Part shown: positions 8,941-17,120 of the stretch, in pieces
Layout: every line of letters begins with the position of its first letter
How positions within the stretch are numbered: the stretch's first letter is position 1
Assembly (NCBI GenBank): GCA_028280415.1
Contig: JANQLV010000024.1
Span: 115,031-179,030, forward strand
Direction: 5' to 3'
DNA from: Saprospiraceae bacterium
GTDB taxonomy: Bacteria; Bacteroidota; Bacteroidia; Chitinophagales; Saprospiraceae
DNA: 64,000 nt
Notes under the pieces: model-generated
Databases searched by the model: none
What the model saw: the letters and a program-made list of their open reading frames with translations, nothing else
Told to the model about the DNA's origin: nothing
Translations under genes and position numbers: made by a program

Positions 8941-9934
8941 GATCCACAATTTTTGGTTTGATTAACTTAATCCGGTGCGAGGCCAATTCTTCTTTTAATT
9001 TTCGGAAATGCTGATCATCATCATAAGTCCCAATGATTGCTCCCCCCGAACCTGTAAATTTTGCACTTGCTTTGAGTGCCCGAGCTAAAGTGATCAACTC
9101 CCGTTGTTTTTGAGGAATCGGACAAATCGATGCCCGAAGGTCAAAATTCATATTTATTAAATCTGCAATTTTTTCCCTTGTTCTATTTTTTAAACAAGTA
9201 TATACCTCATCCGTTAGCCTTGCAAAATTTTGCATAGCACTTATAATATCTTCATGTCCATGATCGAATAATTGCCGAAGATTATTATGCAGGACCTCCG
9301 ACCCTTCGGCTGCTGTTTCCAAATAAGCTACATAAAGGTTTGGTAGTAAATCCGCAGCAAAAGTTTCATACCTTCCATAGCCTTGGGCATCCATTATTTT
9401 TTTATCAAAATCCATATAAACCGGCCGTTCGTAAACCTGTGCAACCCGGTCTTGTAAACCTGCTGAAATATTTAGTTCCTCTTTTTCTACCGCTAAAGCC
9501 AAATTGGCCAGTTCCGGTTTTGCAATTTCTATTTTATAAAAACGACACAGTGCCTTCAAACAGGCAATCACAATAGCTGAAGAGCCCGATAAACCCAAAC
9601 GAACCGGAATATCCGAATAATAGCTAAGGGTGAAGTTTTTATTCTGGAGCCGCATATCATTTTCTTCGGTATAGGAAAAGAATTTATAGATCGTTGCTTT
9701 AACTAATCTCAAGCCACCATAATAACCGTAGTATTGAATATGTTTTTCAAATTCAGCTCGATCCTCAAAAGCATTCTTATCTGCATACTGTGGAACAATC
9801 TGAATTTCTCTGCTCTTTACAATTTCAACTTTAGCTGAAAAATTACGAAATACAAAGGCAATCGTTTTTCCATAATAGCCATCCGAAGGGTTTCCGATCA
9901 GTGCAGCACGAGGATAAGCATAGCTGGTAATCAT
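8933..9934 (-). CDS. Glucuronokinase-like GHMP kinase
   Basis: GHMP-superfamily small-molecule kinase of 333 residues. The ATP loop is GLSGSSAIV at 114-122. The N-terminal substrate segment is IGNPSDGYYGKT (13-24) and the C-terminal GHMP motif is KFTGSGGAIIG. From memory, the blocks NPSD-YxGKT, YYGGxRL, GLSGSSAIV, AGLQDRVAQVY and MNxNFDxR occur in this order in plant glucuronokinase (D-glucuronate + ATP to glucuronate-1-phosphate), which makes that activity the best call. The start ATG at 9934 gives the complete first strand. Gene order (TRAP importer upstream, nucleotidyltransferase overlapping downstream) fits uptake, phosphorylation and UMP transfer. Other anomeric sugar kinases, such as galacturonokinase-like enzymes, remain possible. 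Confidence 0.83.
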   Translation of the reverse strand: MITSYAYPRAALIGNPSDGYYGKTIAFVFRNFSAKVEIVKSREIQIVPQYADKNAFEDRAEFEKHIQYYGYYGGLRLVKATIYKFFSYTEENDMRLQNKNFTLSYYSDIPVRLGLSGSSAIVIACLKALCRFYKIEIAKPELANLALAVEKEELNISAGLQDRVAQVYERPVYMDFDKKIMDAQGYGRYETFAADLLPNLYVAYLETAAEGSEVLHNNLRQLFDHGHEDIISAMQNFARLTDEVYTCLKNRTREKIADLINMNFDLRASICPIPQKQRELITLARALKASAKFTGSGGAIIGTYDDDQHFRKLKEELASHRIKLIKPKIVDHA

Positions 9935-9946
9935 TTAAAAACAATT

Positions 9947-11251
9947 TTACAAACCAAACAAACCGGGAAGCCACAAAGATAGCCCCGGGAAAAAAGTAAT
10001 GAATAATAATATAATAATCATTGCGAGTAATAAAGGCATGAGTGGCCGAACCACATCGGCTACAGAAACTTTAGCTACACCACTACCTACGAATAGAACC
10101 GTTCCAACCGGAGGGGTACACAAACCAATACAGAGATTGAGCACCATCACCATTCCAAAGTGAACCGGGCTCATCCCAAGTTCTGTAACTACTGGTAAAA
10201 AAATAGGCGTAAAAATAAGAACGGCAGGTGTAATATCCATAAAGGTCCCAACAATTAGTAAAATGAGATTAATGATCAGAAAAATCAGGATGGAATTACT
10301 TACCGATTCCAATAAAAAACGGGTCATTAGTTGGGGAATACTTTGAAAAGAGAAAACCCATGACATAGCCATTGAAGCACAAATCAAAAACATTACAACT
10401 GCTGTAGTCCGCGCACTGGCCAGCAAAATACCAGCCAGATCATAAATTTTGATTTCCCGATAATAAAAAGCCAGGACAGCCGCATAAAGCACTGCAATAG
10501 CAGCGGCTTCAGTAGCCGTAAAGATACCTTTTACAATTCCGCCAACTACAATTAGCAATAAAAGCAAACTGAAAAACGACCGCTTAAAATCCTGCCATAA
10601 CTGCCTCCAGGAAACGCGCTGGCCAGCTGGCAATCCCTTGCGTTTTGAATAAATCGCCGCGGTCAGCATTAAGGCCAGACCAAGCAAAATACCGGGAATA
10701 TATCCCGCCATAAATAAAGCACCGACCGAAGCGGCACCACCACTGGCCAAGGCAAAAATAATCAGTACATTACTCGGCGGAATTAGCAGCCCGGTAGTAG
10801 CAGCAGTGATATTGGCTGCTGCACTAAAAGGCCGGGGATAGCCTTCATCCTCCATTTGATCTGTCATAATCCCACCTATGGCAGAAGCGGCGGCTACAGC
10901 AGAACCGGAAACTGCTCCAAAGAGCATCGCCGCCAGGATATTTACATAAGTCAATCCCCCGGGCAGGCTGCCTACCAGCGATTTCGCAAAGCGAATTAAC
11001 CGCTGAGCGATTCCTCCCCGGTTCATCAACTCCCCGGCCAGAATAAAAAAGGGTATAGCCAATAAAGCAAAGCTATCAATGCCGGTAGTCATTTGCTGGC
11101 AAACAGTTGTAAGTCCGGGTAGAAAAGCAATATTCAGCAAAAGAGCCAGCGTCGTGGATATCCCAATGCTATAAGCAACCGGTACACCATATCCCAGCAG
11201 GAAAAAAAACACCAGAAACAGCAAAAGAATACTGATTATTTCGATGCCCAT
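9947..11251 (-). CDS. dctM: TRAP transporter large permease (DctM)
   Basis: 434 residues with about 12 predicted membrane helices. Typical DctM family stretches are present: AIPFFILAGELMNRGG, AMLFGAVSGSAVAAASAIG, GLLIPPSNVLIIFALASGG, and a C-terminal GLCTPPVGTVLFVG. It forms the Na+-coupled transport core in the inner membrane together with the small permease encoded 4 bases upstream. It is followed closely by the glucuronokinase-like gene, so transport and phosphorylation are likely one transcription unit. The family name does not imply C4-dicarboxylate as substrate. Confidence 0.95.
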   Translation of the reverse strand: MGIEIISILLLFLVFFFLLGYGVPVAYSIGISTTLALLLNIAFLPGLTTVCQQMTTGIDSFALLAIPFFILAGELMNRGGIAQRLIRFAKSLVGSLPGGLTYVNILAAMLFGAVSGSAVAAASAIGGIMTDQMEDEGYPRPFSAAANITAATTGLLIPPSNVLIIFALASGGAASVGALFMAGYIPGILLGLALMLTAAIYSKRKGLPAGQRVSWRQLWQDFKRSFFSLLLLLIVVGGIVKGIFTATEAAAIAVLYAAVLAFYYREIKIYDLAGILLASARTTAVVMFLICASMAMSWVFSFQSIPQLMTRFLLESVSNSILIFLIINLILLIVGTFMDITPAVLIFTPIFLPVVTELGMSPVHFGMVMVLNLCIGLCTPPVGTVLFVGSGVAKVSVADVVRPLMPLLLAMIIILLFITFFPGLSLWLPGLFGL

Positions 11252-11255
11252 CTTT

Positions 11256-11723
11256 TTATTTTTTTAGGTTAAGGATATGATAAACGGAATAAAAAATAAT
11301 GAGCATCCCGCTAAAAGGAACAACTGCATAAACTACTCCAAGCGGCAAATTCAAAGCGGAGGACACCTGCCCTAAATGTGTTGTAATATAAACCAGGTTA
11401 ATTCCTCCAAGCACTAACACAAAGAAAGCGAACAGTAACATCAGGCATTCAATAATGATCAGGCGCCTTCTTTTTTTGGCTTCAGGAAGTTTGCGCAACA
11501 AAAAATCCATCGCCAGATGAGCTCGTTGTCCATTGAGATAGGCCGCTCCGAGAATAGCCAGCCAAATCATCGCAAAACGCGCCAATTCTTCGGTAAAAGA
11601 ACTCGAGCGATTCAGTACATTTCGATAAAAAACCTGCCAGAGTACATCCAATACCAATAAGGCAAAAATGCCGATGAGCAATTTTTCAATAATGCGATTA
11701 ATCGTTTTATAAACCCTTTCCAT
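11256..11723 (-). CDS. dctQ: TRAP transporter small permease (DctQ)
   Basis: 155 residues and four hydrophobic helices. The DctQ signature region is visible: SSFTEELARFAMIWLAILG followed by a short loop and a basic segment (LRKLPEAKKRRR). It partners the DctM permease in the inner membrane. It lies 3 bases downstream of the binding-protein gene and 4 bases upstream of dctM. Confidence 0.93.
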   Translation of the reverse strand: MERVYKTINRIIEKLLIGIFALLVLDVLWQVFYRNVLNRSSSFTEELARFAMIWLAILGAAYLNGQRAHLAMDFLLRKLPEAKKRRRLIIIECLMLLFAFFVLVLGGINLVYITTHLGQVSSALNLPLGVVYAVVPFSGMLIIFYSVYHILNLKK

Positions 11724-11726
11724 ACT

Positions 11727-12710
11727 TCATTGTATCTCTTGAATCTGATCTACCAGTTTTTTCATTTCCGGATCTTTTGAAAAAGCATCTAAGACCCTTT
11801 TTGCTTTCGCAGCAAAAAGACTTTGATCCGGACGATATATTTCTACCCCGGCAGCTTCCAGCTTTTGCATACACTCCGCTACCGATTTTGCCCAGTACCT
11901 TTTTTGAGCGCTTACACTTTCTTTAGCTGCAGTTTTGAGCCAGGCTTGTTCCTGGGGACTTAAGCGATTCCAGAACTTGGTCCCGATCAATACCACATCG
12001 GGCACGAAACTATGTTCGTCCAGAGAATAATATTTACAAACTTCATAATGATTGGAAGAAACCAAAGAGGGTGGATTATTCTCTGCCCCATCGACTACTC
12101 CCTGCTGAAGTGCCGTGTATAATTCGCCAAAGGACATTGGCGTAGCGGAAGCTCCCAGGGCATTAACCATATCAACCGACATCTGATCATTCATCACCCT
12201 GATTTTCAGATCCTTTAGATCATCTGGTGTCTTGATCATTTTTTCTTTAGTATAAAAACTGCGGCTACCCGCATCGTAAAAGCAGAGTCCCCGCAACCAG
12301 TAATCGCTTCCCTTTTGAAGTAGTGCTTCTCCAAGCGGACCATCCAGCGTTTTGAAAAGATGTGCTTTATCCCGAAAAATATACGGTACTCCCAGTACTT
12401 TATATTCCGGAGCAAAATTAGCCATCGCTGCAGCACTGACTTTGGTCATAGCGATACTGCCAATTTGCAGGAGTTCGAGGACTTCTCGCTCCGAGCCCAA
12501 TTGTCCGTCGGGGTATATTTTGAGGATCAATTTTCCATCGGATTGTTCGGCGAGTTTCTTTTGGAGGCTCAGTATCCCAAGATGTACGGGATGACTCACG
12601 GGCATATTATGTGCAAAAGAAAGTGTTTTGACTTCCGTTATTTTTTGACAAGCGCCTCCGAAAAAGAGTATGGAAAACAGGCTTATATAAATTGTGGTTT
12701 TTCGAATCAT
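11727..12710 (-). CDS. dctP: TRAP transporter solute-binding lipoprotein (DctP family)
   Basis: 327 residues. The N-terminal hydrophobic stretch ends in FGGAC, a lipobox, so the protein is probably anchored by lipidation. The DctP fold is clear from LKDLKIRVMND, in which the Arg of IRVM is the conserved carboxylate-binding residue, and from FGELYTALQQGVVDGAENN. The conserved Arg means the ligand is an organic acid, which suits a hexuronate. RSFYTKEKMIKTPDDLKDL is a typical hinge region of sugar-acid binders. It is the first gene of the uptake-kinase-nucleotidyltransferase run. Glucuronate is inferred from the kinase; the sequence alone does not fix the ligand. Confidence 0.93.
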   Translation of the reverse strand: MIRKTTIYISLFSILFFGGACQKITEVKTLSFAHNMPVSHPVHLGILSLQKKLAEQSDGKLILKIYPDGQLGSEREVLELLQIGSIAMTKVSAAAMANFAPEYKVLGVPYIFRDKAHLFKTLDGPLGEALLQKGSDYWLRGLCFYDAGSRSFYTKEKMIKTPDDLKDLKIRVMNDQMSVDMVNALGASATPMSFGELYTALQQGVVDGAENNPPSLVSSNHYEVCKYYSLDEHSFVPDVVLIGTKFWNRLSPQEQAWLKTAAKESVSAQKRYWAKSVAECMQKLEAAGVEIYRPDQSLFAAKAKRVLDAFSKDPEMKKLVDQIQEIQ

Positions 12711-12758
12711 CTGCTATGAAGTTCCGAAAAATCGAGAGGAATACAAAAGAAATTTATA

Positions 12759-13985
12759 TCAAAAAACACCAATATGGAGACTTCCCAAATAATCCAATTC
12801 TCCATAGATGATAAGGGCACAAGCTAGCAGTGCTGCATGCCAGAATATGTCCTGCATTCGAAAATTTATTATAAAATAAAAACATCCGACAATAGAATAA
12901 TATGGGATAATCCAAAAGCAATAAAGGTATGATGGCAAATCCCAACCCAAAAGGGTTTGTAGAAAAGCAATAATGAGCAGCATAAATATTAAAGCAACCA
13001 GCGAAGTACCAATAGAGATCACAGGCGTTAATATAATCATCCCAATAATCTGATAAACATTTTTATTTCTATAAGGCCAGATGAAAGAACGAAAACTTTT
13101 TATATAATGATAAAGAACAAGTATCGCCACCAGAACAAAGGCATATACTATTAAACGATGGAGAAAAATGGTTTCTTTCAAAGTGGGTAAGCGTTTTTCT
13201 CTTTTTAAATGACTCTTTTCTGCATATTCAATTGCTTGCAATTCTCCCCCCTTCCATTTTTCGATCCATTGAAGATTTCCGGTTGTATCTGTAACTTTCC
13301 ATTCTCCGGATTCAAAGCCATTGCGATAAAATCCATGTTTAACAAGTCCTTTTGTAGTATCCCGAAAAATGCTCCGTCCTTCCAGCACGCCATTCTTAAA
13401 TTGCAAATCCAGGGTATCTCCAAAAACATAACTTTGCCAATGCAAACTATCTACAGGGCGCATCAAAGTATCTGACATTTCAAATTCAAAAGGTATTGCA
13501 TTTTCATTAAAAGCATAAGGATCAGACTTAACCTCAATCGCATTTCCCATACCATAGAATTTGCTATTAAAATCCGTTAGGGGAACAAGTGCATCACGAA
13601 TCAGATTTGGACGTCGCTCTCTTAAACGAGACTCAAACCTTACTTTGCCGGATCGCTGATTTATAAACTCATAAAAGCCACAAATTGCATAATCTACTTT
13701 GATCAAAATCAAAGAATCATTGATCCAAACCGAGCCATAATATGGCCCGACTTGCTCCGGATAAAGTTTATATCCTCCATCCTGTAACAGCAAAGCAAAG
13801 GTATCCTGTTGAGCCAGTTCGTGTACTTTATCTATATCCAACTCATGATGGTAGGCCAGGAATACCGGATTTTGAAATGTATACCAAAAAAAATCAGGGA
13901 TCGAGCAGCCCGAAAAGGAAAAAAGCCCCAAAGCTATCAATAAACAACAACAAGCCAATCGTATATTTCGATAAGAAGTCAACAC
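12759..13985 (-). CDS. Lipoprotein with YwqK/MORN-like repeats and C-terminal membrane helices
   Basis: 408 residues, no named family recognised with certainty. The N-terminus is a lipoprotein signal (hydrophobic run then FSGCS). The middle contains short antiparallel repeats of the YwqK/MORN kind (GLVKHGFYRNGFESGEWKVT, then WIEKWKGGELQAIEY). The last 140 residues hold four hydrophobic helices. Start: the frame has a stop at 14007-14009 and no ATG near the signal, so a GTG at 13985 is taken. The 48-base gap to dctP allows co-transcription, but no functional link is visible. Confidence 0.65.
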   Translation of the reverse strand: MLTSYRNIRLACCCLLIALGLFSFSGCSIPDFFWYTFQNPVFLAYHHELDIDKVHELAQQDTFALLLQDGGYKLYPEQVGPYYGSVWINDSLILIKVDYAICGFYEFINQRSGKVRFESRLRERRPNLIRDALVPLTDFNSKFYGMGNAIEVKSDPYAFNENAIPFEFEMSDTLMRPVDSLHWQSYVFGDTLDLQFKNGVLEGRSIFRDTTKGLVKHGFYRNGFESGEWKVTDTTGNLQWIEKWKGGELQAIEYAEKSHLKREKRLPTLKETIFLHRLIVYAFVLVAILVLYHYIKSFRSFIWPYRNKNVYQIIGMIILTPVISIGTSLVALIFMLLIIAFLQTLLGWDLPSYLYCFWIIPYYSIVGCFYFIINFRMQDIFWHAALLACALIIYGELDYLGSLHIGVF

Positions 13986-14261
13986 TATTCTAAAGATGCA
14001 AAAACCTTAGTTGTTGGTGGATTCAAAACCAAAGGTTATTTCGTAAAAAATTGACTCAAAGAAACCGGATTTTCCACAGGAAATATCGTACAAGCTTCTT
14101 AATAAAATTTAAAAGATGCTGAGTTAACAATTCTCAATCAAATATTATAAAACCCAGCAAAAGCTAAGCAGTAAATCTCTTTTTAATTTATTTCTTAAAA
14201 TCTTCTGCATTTAGCGGTCATTCCCCTCAACATGAATTATTTTTAAAGCAAAATAATTTCA

Positions 14262-16280
14262 ATGAAAAGTATTTATATCGGTTTTATATTTTTAATAGCT
14301 TTTGGAAGTGCCGTATCTGCACAGGAACACCCGGCATTTTCAAGTATGGATGTTTTTGAATTAGAATGGGTAAATAATCCGCAAATTTCTCCGGACGGAC
14401 AGTACATTGTTTACGAAAGGCGAGGAATGGATATTATGAAAGACAAAAGAAGTTCCAGAATCTGGTTGATTGGTGCAGATGGGCAAGGGCATCATAAACT
14501 AAGTAATGCGGATGTTAGAGAAACTCAAGCTTGCTGGTCACCGGATGGACAGCGCATTGCCTATGTTTCTGCTACCGATCAGGGAGCAGAAATATTTATC
14601 TATTGGATGAATACCGGAAAAACTGCCCGGATTTCCCAGCTCCATAATTCACCCGGTAATCTGAGCTGGTCACCGGATGGGAAACAACTCGCGTTTACAA
14701 TGTTTGTCGATGGCTCAGAGTTAAGCCTGGTCAAAGGACCTAAGAAGCCCAAAGATGCCAAATGGGCGGAAAGGCCAAGGGTAACGACTCGTTTCAAGCA
14801 CGAGCGCGATGGTTCCGGAAAAATGAAACCCGGTTTTACACATATTTTCATCATCCCGGCGGAGGGTGGAACCGCCCGGCAAATCAGCCAAGGAAACTTT
14901 AATCACGGAGCACCGGTCTGGGCTAGTGATAACAAATCTTTATTCTTTTCCGCTAACCTCAATGAAGACTGGGAATACGATTTCAGGAATTCTGAATTAT
15001 ATAAAATAAACATTGCCGATGGAAAGGTTTCCCAATTAACCGACCGAAAAGGTCCCGATCATGGTCTTGCACTTTCACCGGATGGAAAAAAGATCGCCTA
15101 TTTGGGCTACGATGATAAAGTACAAACTTATCAGATCACTCGTCTATACACTGCTGACAGTAATGGCAATAACAAAAAAGAAGTCAAACTAAACCTCGAC
15201 CGCAGTATTTCCAATCTTGCCTGGGCAGCAGATGGCAAAGGCATTTATTTTCAATATGATGATAAAGGGAATACCAAAATTGGATATACTGCTTTTGATG
15301 GAAAGGTGCAAAAGCTGAGCGATAATGTCGGAGGTACGGGAGTAGCTCGTCCCTACGGGGGTGGCTCCTTCTCTCTTGCTCAAAACGATGTAATTGCCTT
15401 CACGCACACAACTCCTTACCATCCCTCGGAACTGGCCATTCACTCAAATGGAAAGACCAAACTGGTCATGTCTTTAAATGATGATATTTTAAAACAAAGA
15501 AGCCTGGGAAAAGTAGAAGAGATCTGGTATAAATCCAGTGTTGACCAGAGAGATATTCAGGGTTGGATTGTCAAGCCTCCATTTTTTGATTCAAGCAAAA
15601 AATATCCCTTATTAGTGGAAAACCACGGTGGCCCGATTGCCAATTACGGCGATCGCTTCTCTCCCGAGATGCAACTTTACGCAAGTGCAGGTTATGTAGT
15701 ATTTTATCCTAATCCCCGCGGGAGTACGAGCTATGGCGAGGAATTCGGAAACCTCCTGTATCATAATTATCCCGGCGAAGATTATAATGATGTGATGGAC
15801 GGAGTAGATGCCATTTTGAAAAAAGGATATACCAGTGAGGATAGTTTATTTGTCACCGGAGGAAGTGCCGGAGGGATTATGACCGCCTGGATGATTGGCA
15901 AGAACAATCGCTTTCGATCAGCGGCGGTCATCAAACCTGTGATGAACTGGATCAGCAAAACGCTGACTGCTGATAATTACTACTATTATGCTTACTCCAG
16001 ATATCCGGGACAGCCCTGGGAAAACTATCAGGATTACTGGAAGTTCTCCCCGATCTCACTAGTTGGAAATATCCAAACCCCTGCCCTCGTGATGGTAGGC
16101 TCGAATGATTTGCGAACACCACTTTCGGAGGCTAAACAATTATATCATGCCCTTAAAATAAGAAAGATCGATACGGCTTTAGTAGAAATGCCCGGAGCTT
16201 CTCACTTCATTGCCAACCGACCAAGTCAATTGATTGCCAAGATCGAATATATCCTGGCCTGGTTTGAGCGAAGCAGATAG
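14262..16280 (+). CDS. S9 family prolyl oligopeptidase/acylaminoacyl-peptidase-like
   Basis: 672 residues with a signal peptide ending in VSAQ, so exported. The N-terminal two thirds are a beta-propeller built of TolB/WD40-like repeats (SWSPDGKQLAF, ALSPDGKKIAY). The C-terminal alpha/beta-hydrolase carries the nucleophile motif GGSAGG with Ser535, Asp616 in GSNDLRTP and His648 in GASHF, the catalytic triad in the expected order. Such enzymes release dipeptides or acylated residues from short peptides. A second S9 enzyme of the DPP-IV type lies at 43955-46162. It is probably a single transcription unit or leads the small membrane-protein gene downstream. Confidence 0.92.
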   Translation: MKSIYIGFIFLIAFGSAVSAQEHPAFSSMDVFELEWVNNPQISPDGQYIVYERRGMDIMKDKRSSRIWLIGADGQGHHKLSNADVRETQACWSPDGQRIAYVSATDQGAEIFIYWMNTGKTARISQLHNSPGNLSWSPDGKQLAFTMFVDGSELSLVKGPKKPKDAKWAERPRVTTRFKHERDGSGKMKPGFTHIFIIPAEGGTARQISQGNFNHGAPVWASDNKSLFFSANLNEDWEYDFRNSELYKINIADGKVSQLTDRKGPDHGLALSPDGKKIAYLGYDDKVQTYQITRLYTADSNGNNKKEVKLNLDRSISNLAWAADGKGIYFQYDDKGNTKIGYTAFDGKVQKLSDNVGGTGVARPYGGGSFSLAQNDVIAFTHTTPYHPSELAIHSNGKTKLVMSLNDDILKQRSLGKVEEIWYKSSVDQRDIQGWIVKPPFFDSSKKYPLLVENHGGPIANYGDRFSPEMQLYASAGYVVFYPNPRGSTSYGEEFGNLLYHNYPGEDYNDVMDGVDAILKKGYTSEDSLFVTGGSAGGIMTAWMIGKNNRFRSAAVIKPVMNWISKTLTADNYYYYAYSRYPGQPWENYQDYWKFSPISLVGNIQTPALVMVGSNDLRTPLSEAKQLYHALKIRKIDTALVEMPGASHFIANRPSQLIAKIEYILAWFERSR

Positions 16281-16326
16281 TTTATTTCATAATCTTATTC
16301 AGGACAGGCAAAACCTTTTGATCAAA

Positions 16327-17109
16327 ATGAGTGAAATACTGGATGATAAAGCGATGATGTCCAATGAGCAAACGGACAAGGTATATAATGAGCAGGCCAT
16401 ATTATTTGGTACTTTCATTGGTGGCCCTCTGGTGACCGGCTTTTTTATGGCAGAAAATTTTCGGGCGCTCGATCAAAAGGCTAAAATTAGGATCACCTGG
16501 ATCATAACTATTCTGTTTTCTATCGTCCTGGGAATAATAACGTTTTCGATTCCCGAATCCTGGAAAATTCCCAATCAACTGATTCCGCTTAGCTATACTG
16601 GTTTAGCTTTTGGACTTTATAAGTATTTTCAAGGTAAACCGATAGATTCTTTGGTTAAAAACGGGGGACAACTTCAATCCTGGGGAAAAATCATTCTGGT
16701 CAGTGTCATCGGTATGATTGTCACCGTAGCTTTAATAGTCGGTATTGGTCATATTTGGGATACCATTGATCAGCGCAATCTGGCTAATAAAGAATATGGT
16801 ACAAGCGTCGTACATGAAATTGCTTATTATAAAAACAAGGTATCAGAATCAGAAGTAGACCGGATCGCTGATGCATTGACGGAAACAGGCTTTTTTGATG
16901 ATTATGTTGCGAAATACGTTTTTTTAAAAAAGGATGGAAACAAATATGTTGTGCATACTTCTGTCGTAAAAGGGACCCAGCATGATCCTGAAGCGTTAGA
17001 ACATTTTATCCGTTTACAAAAGGACCTGGATAATGCAATACCGGAAAACGATATTGTACTAAAGCTGATCGTTGATTATATAGATAATGTAGTCAAAACG
17101 ATCGAGTGA
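16327..17109 (+). CDS. Uncharacterised membrane protein
   Basis: 260 residues from the ATG at 16327; an upstream in-frame ATG at 16234 would overlap the peptidase by 47 bases and is rejected. Another possible start is the ATG of MSNEQ about eight codons later. Three hydrophobic helices follow in the first half: IITILFSIVLGIITF, LIPLSYTGLAFGLYKYF and LVSVIGMIVTVALIVGIG. A soluble C-terminal domain of about 110 residues ends the protein. No domain recognised. Converges with the T9SS protein gene, 11 bases apart. Confidence 0.7.
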   Translation: MSEILDDKAMMSNEQTDKVYNEQAILFGTFIGGPLVTGFFMAENFRALDQKAKIRITWIITILFSIVLGIITFSIPESWKIPNQLIPLSYTGLAFGLYKYFQGKPIDSLVKNGGQLQSWGKIILVSVIGMIVTVALIVGIGHIWDTIDQRNLANKEYGTSVVHEIAYYKNKVSESEVDRIADALTETGFFDDYVAKYVFLKKDGNKYVVHTSVVKGTQHDPEALEHFIRLQKDLDNAIPENDIVLKLIVDYIDNVVKTIE

Positions 17110-17120
17110 CAGCTGTTCTC

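Noticed and set aside
12759..13985. Membrane lipoprotein as a fourth TRAP component
   Set aside because: Only proximity supports it; its repeats and helices do not match TRAP proteins.
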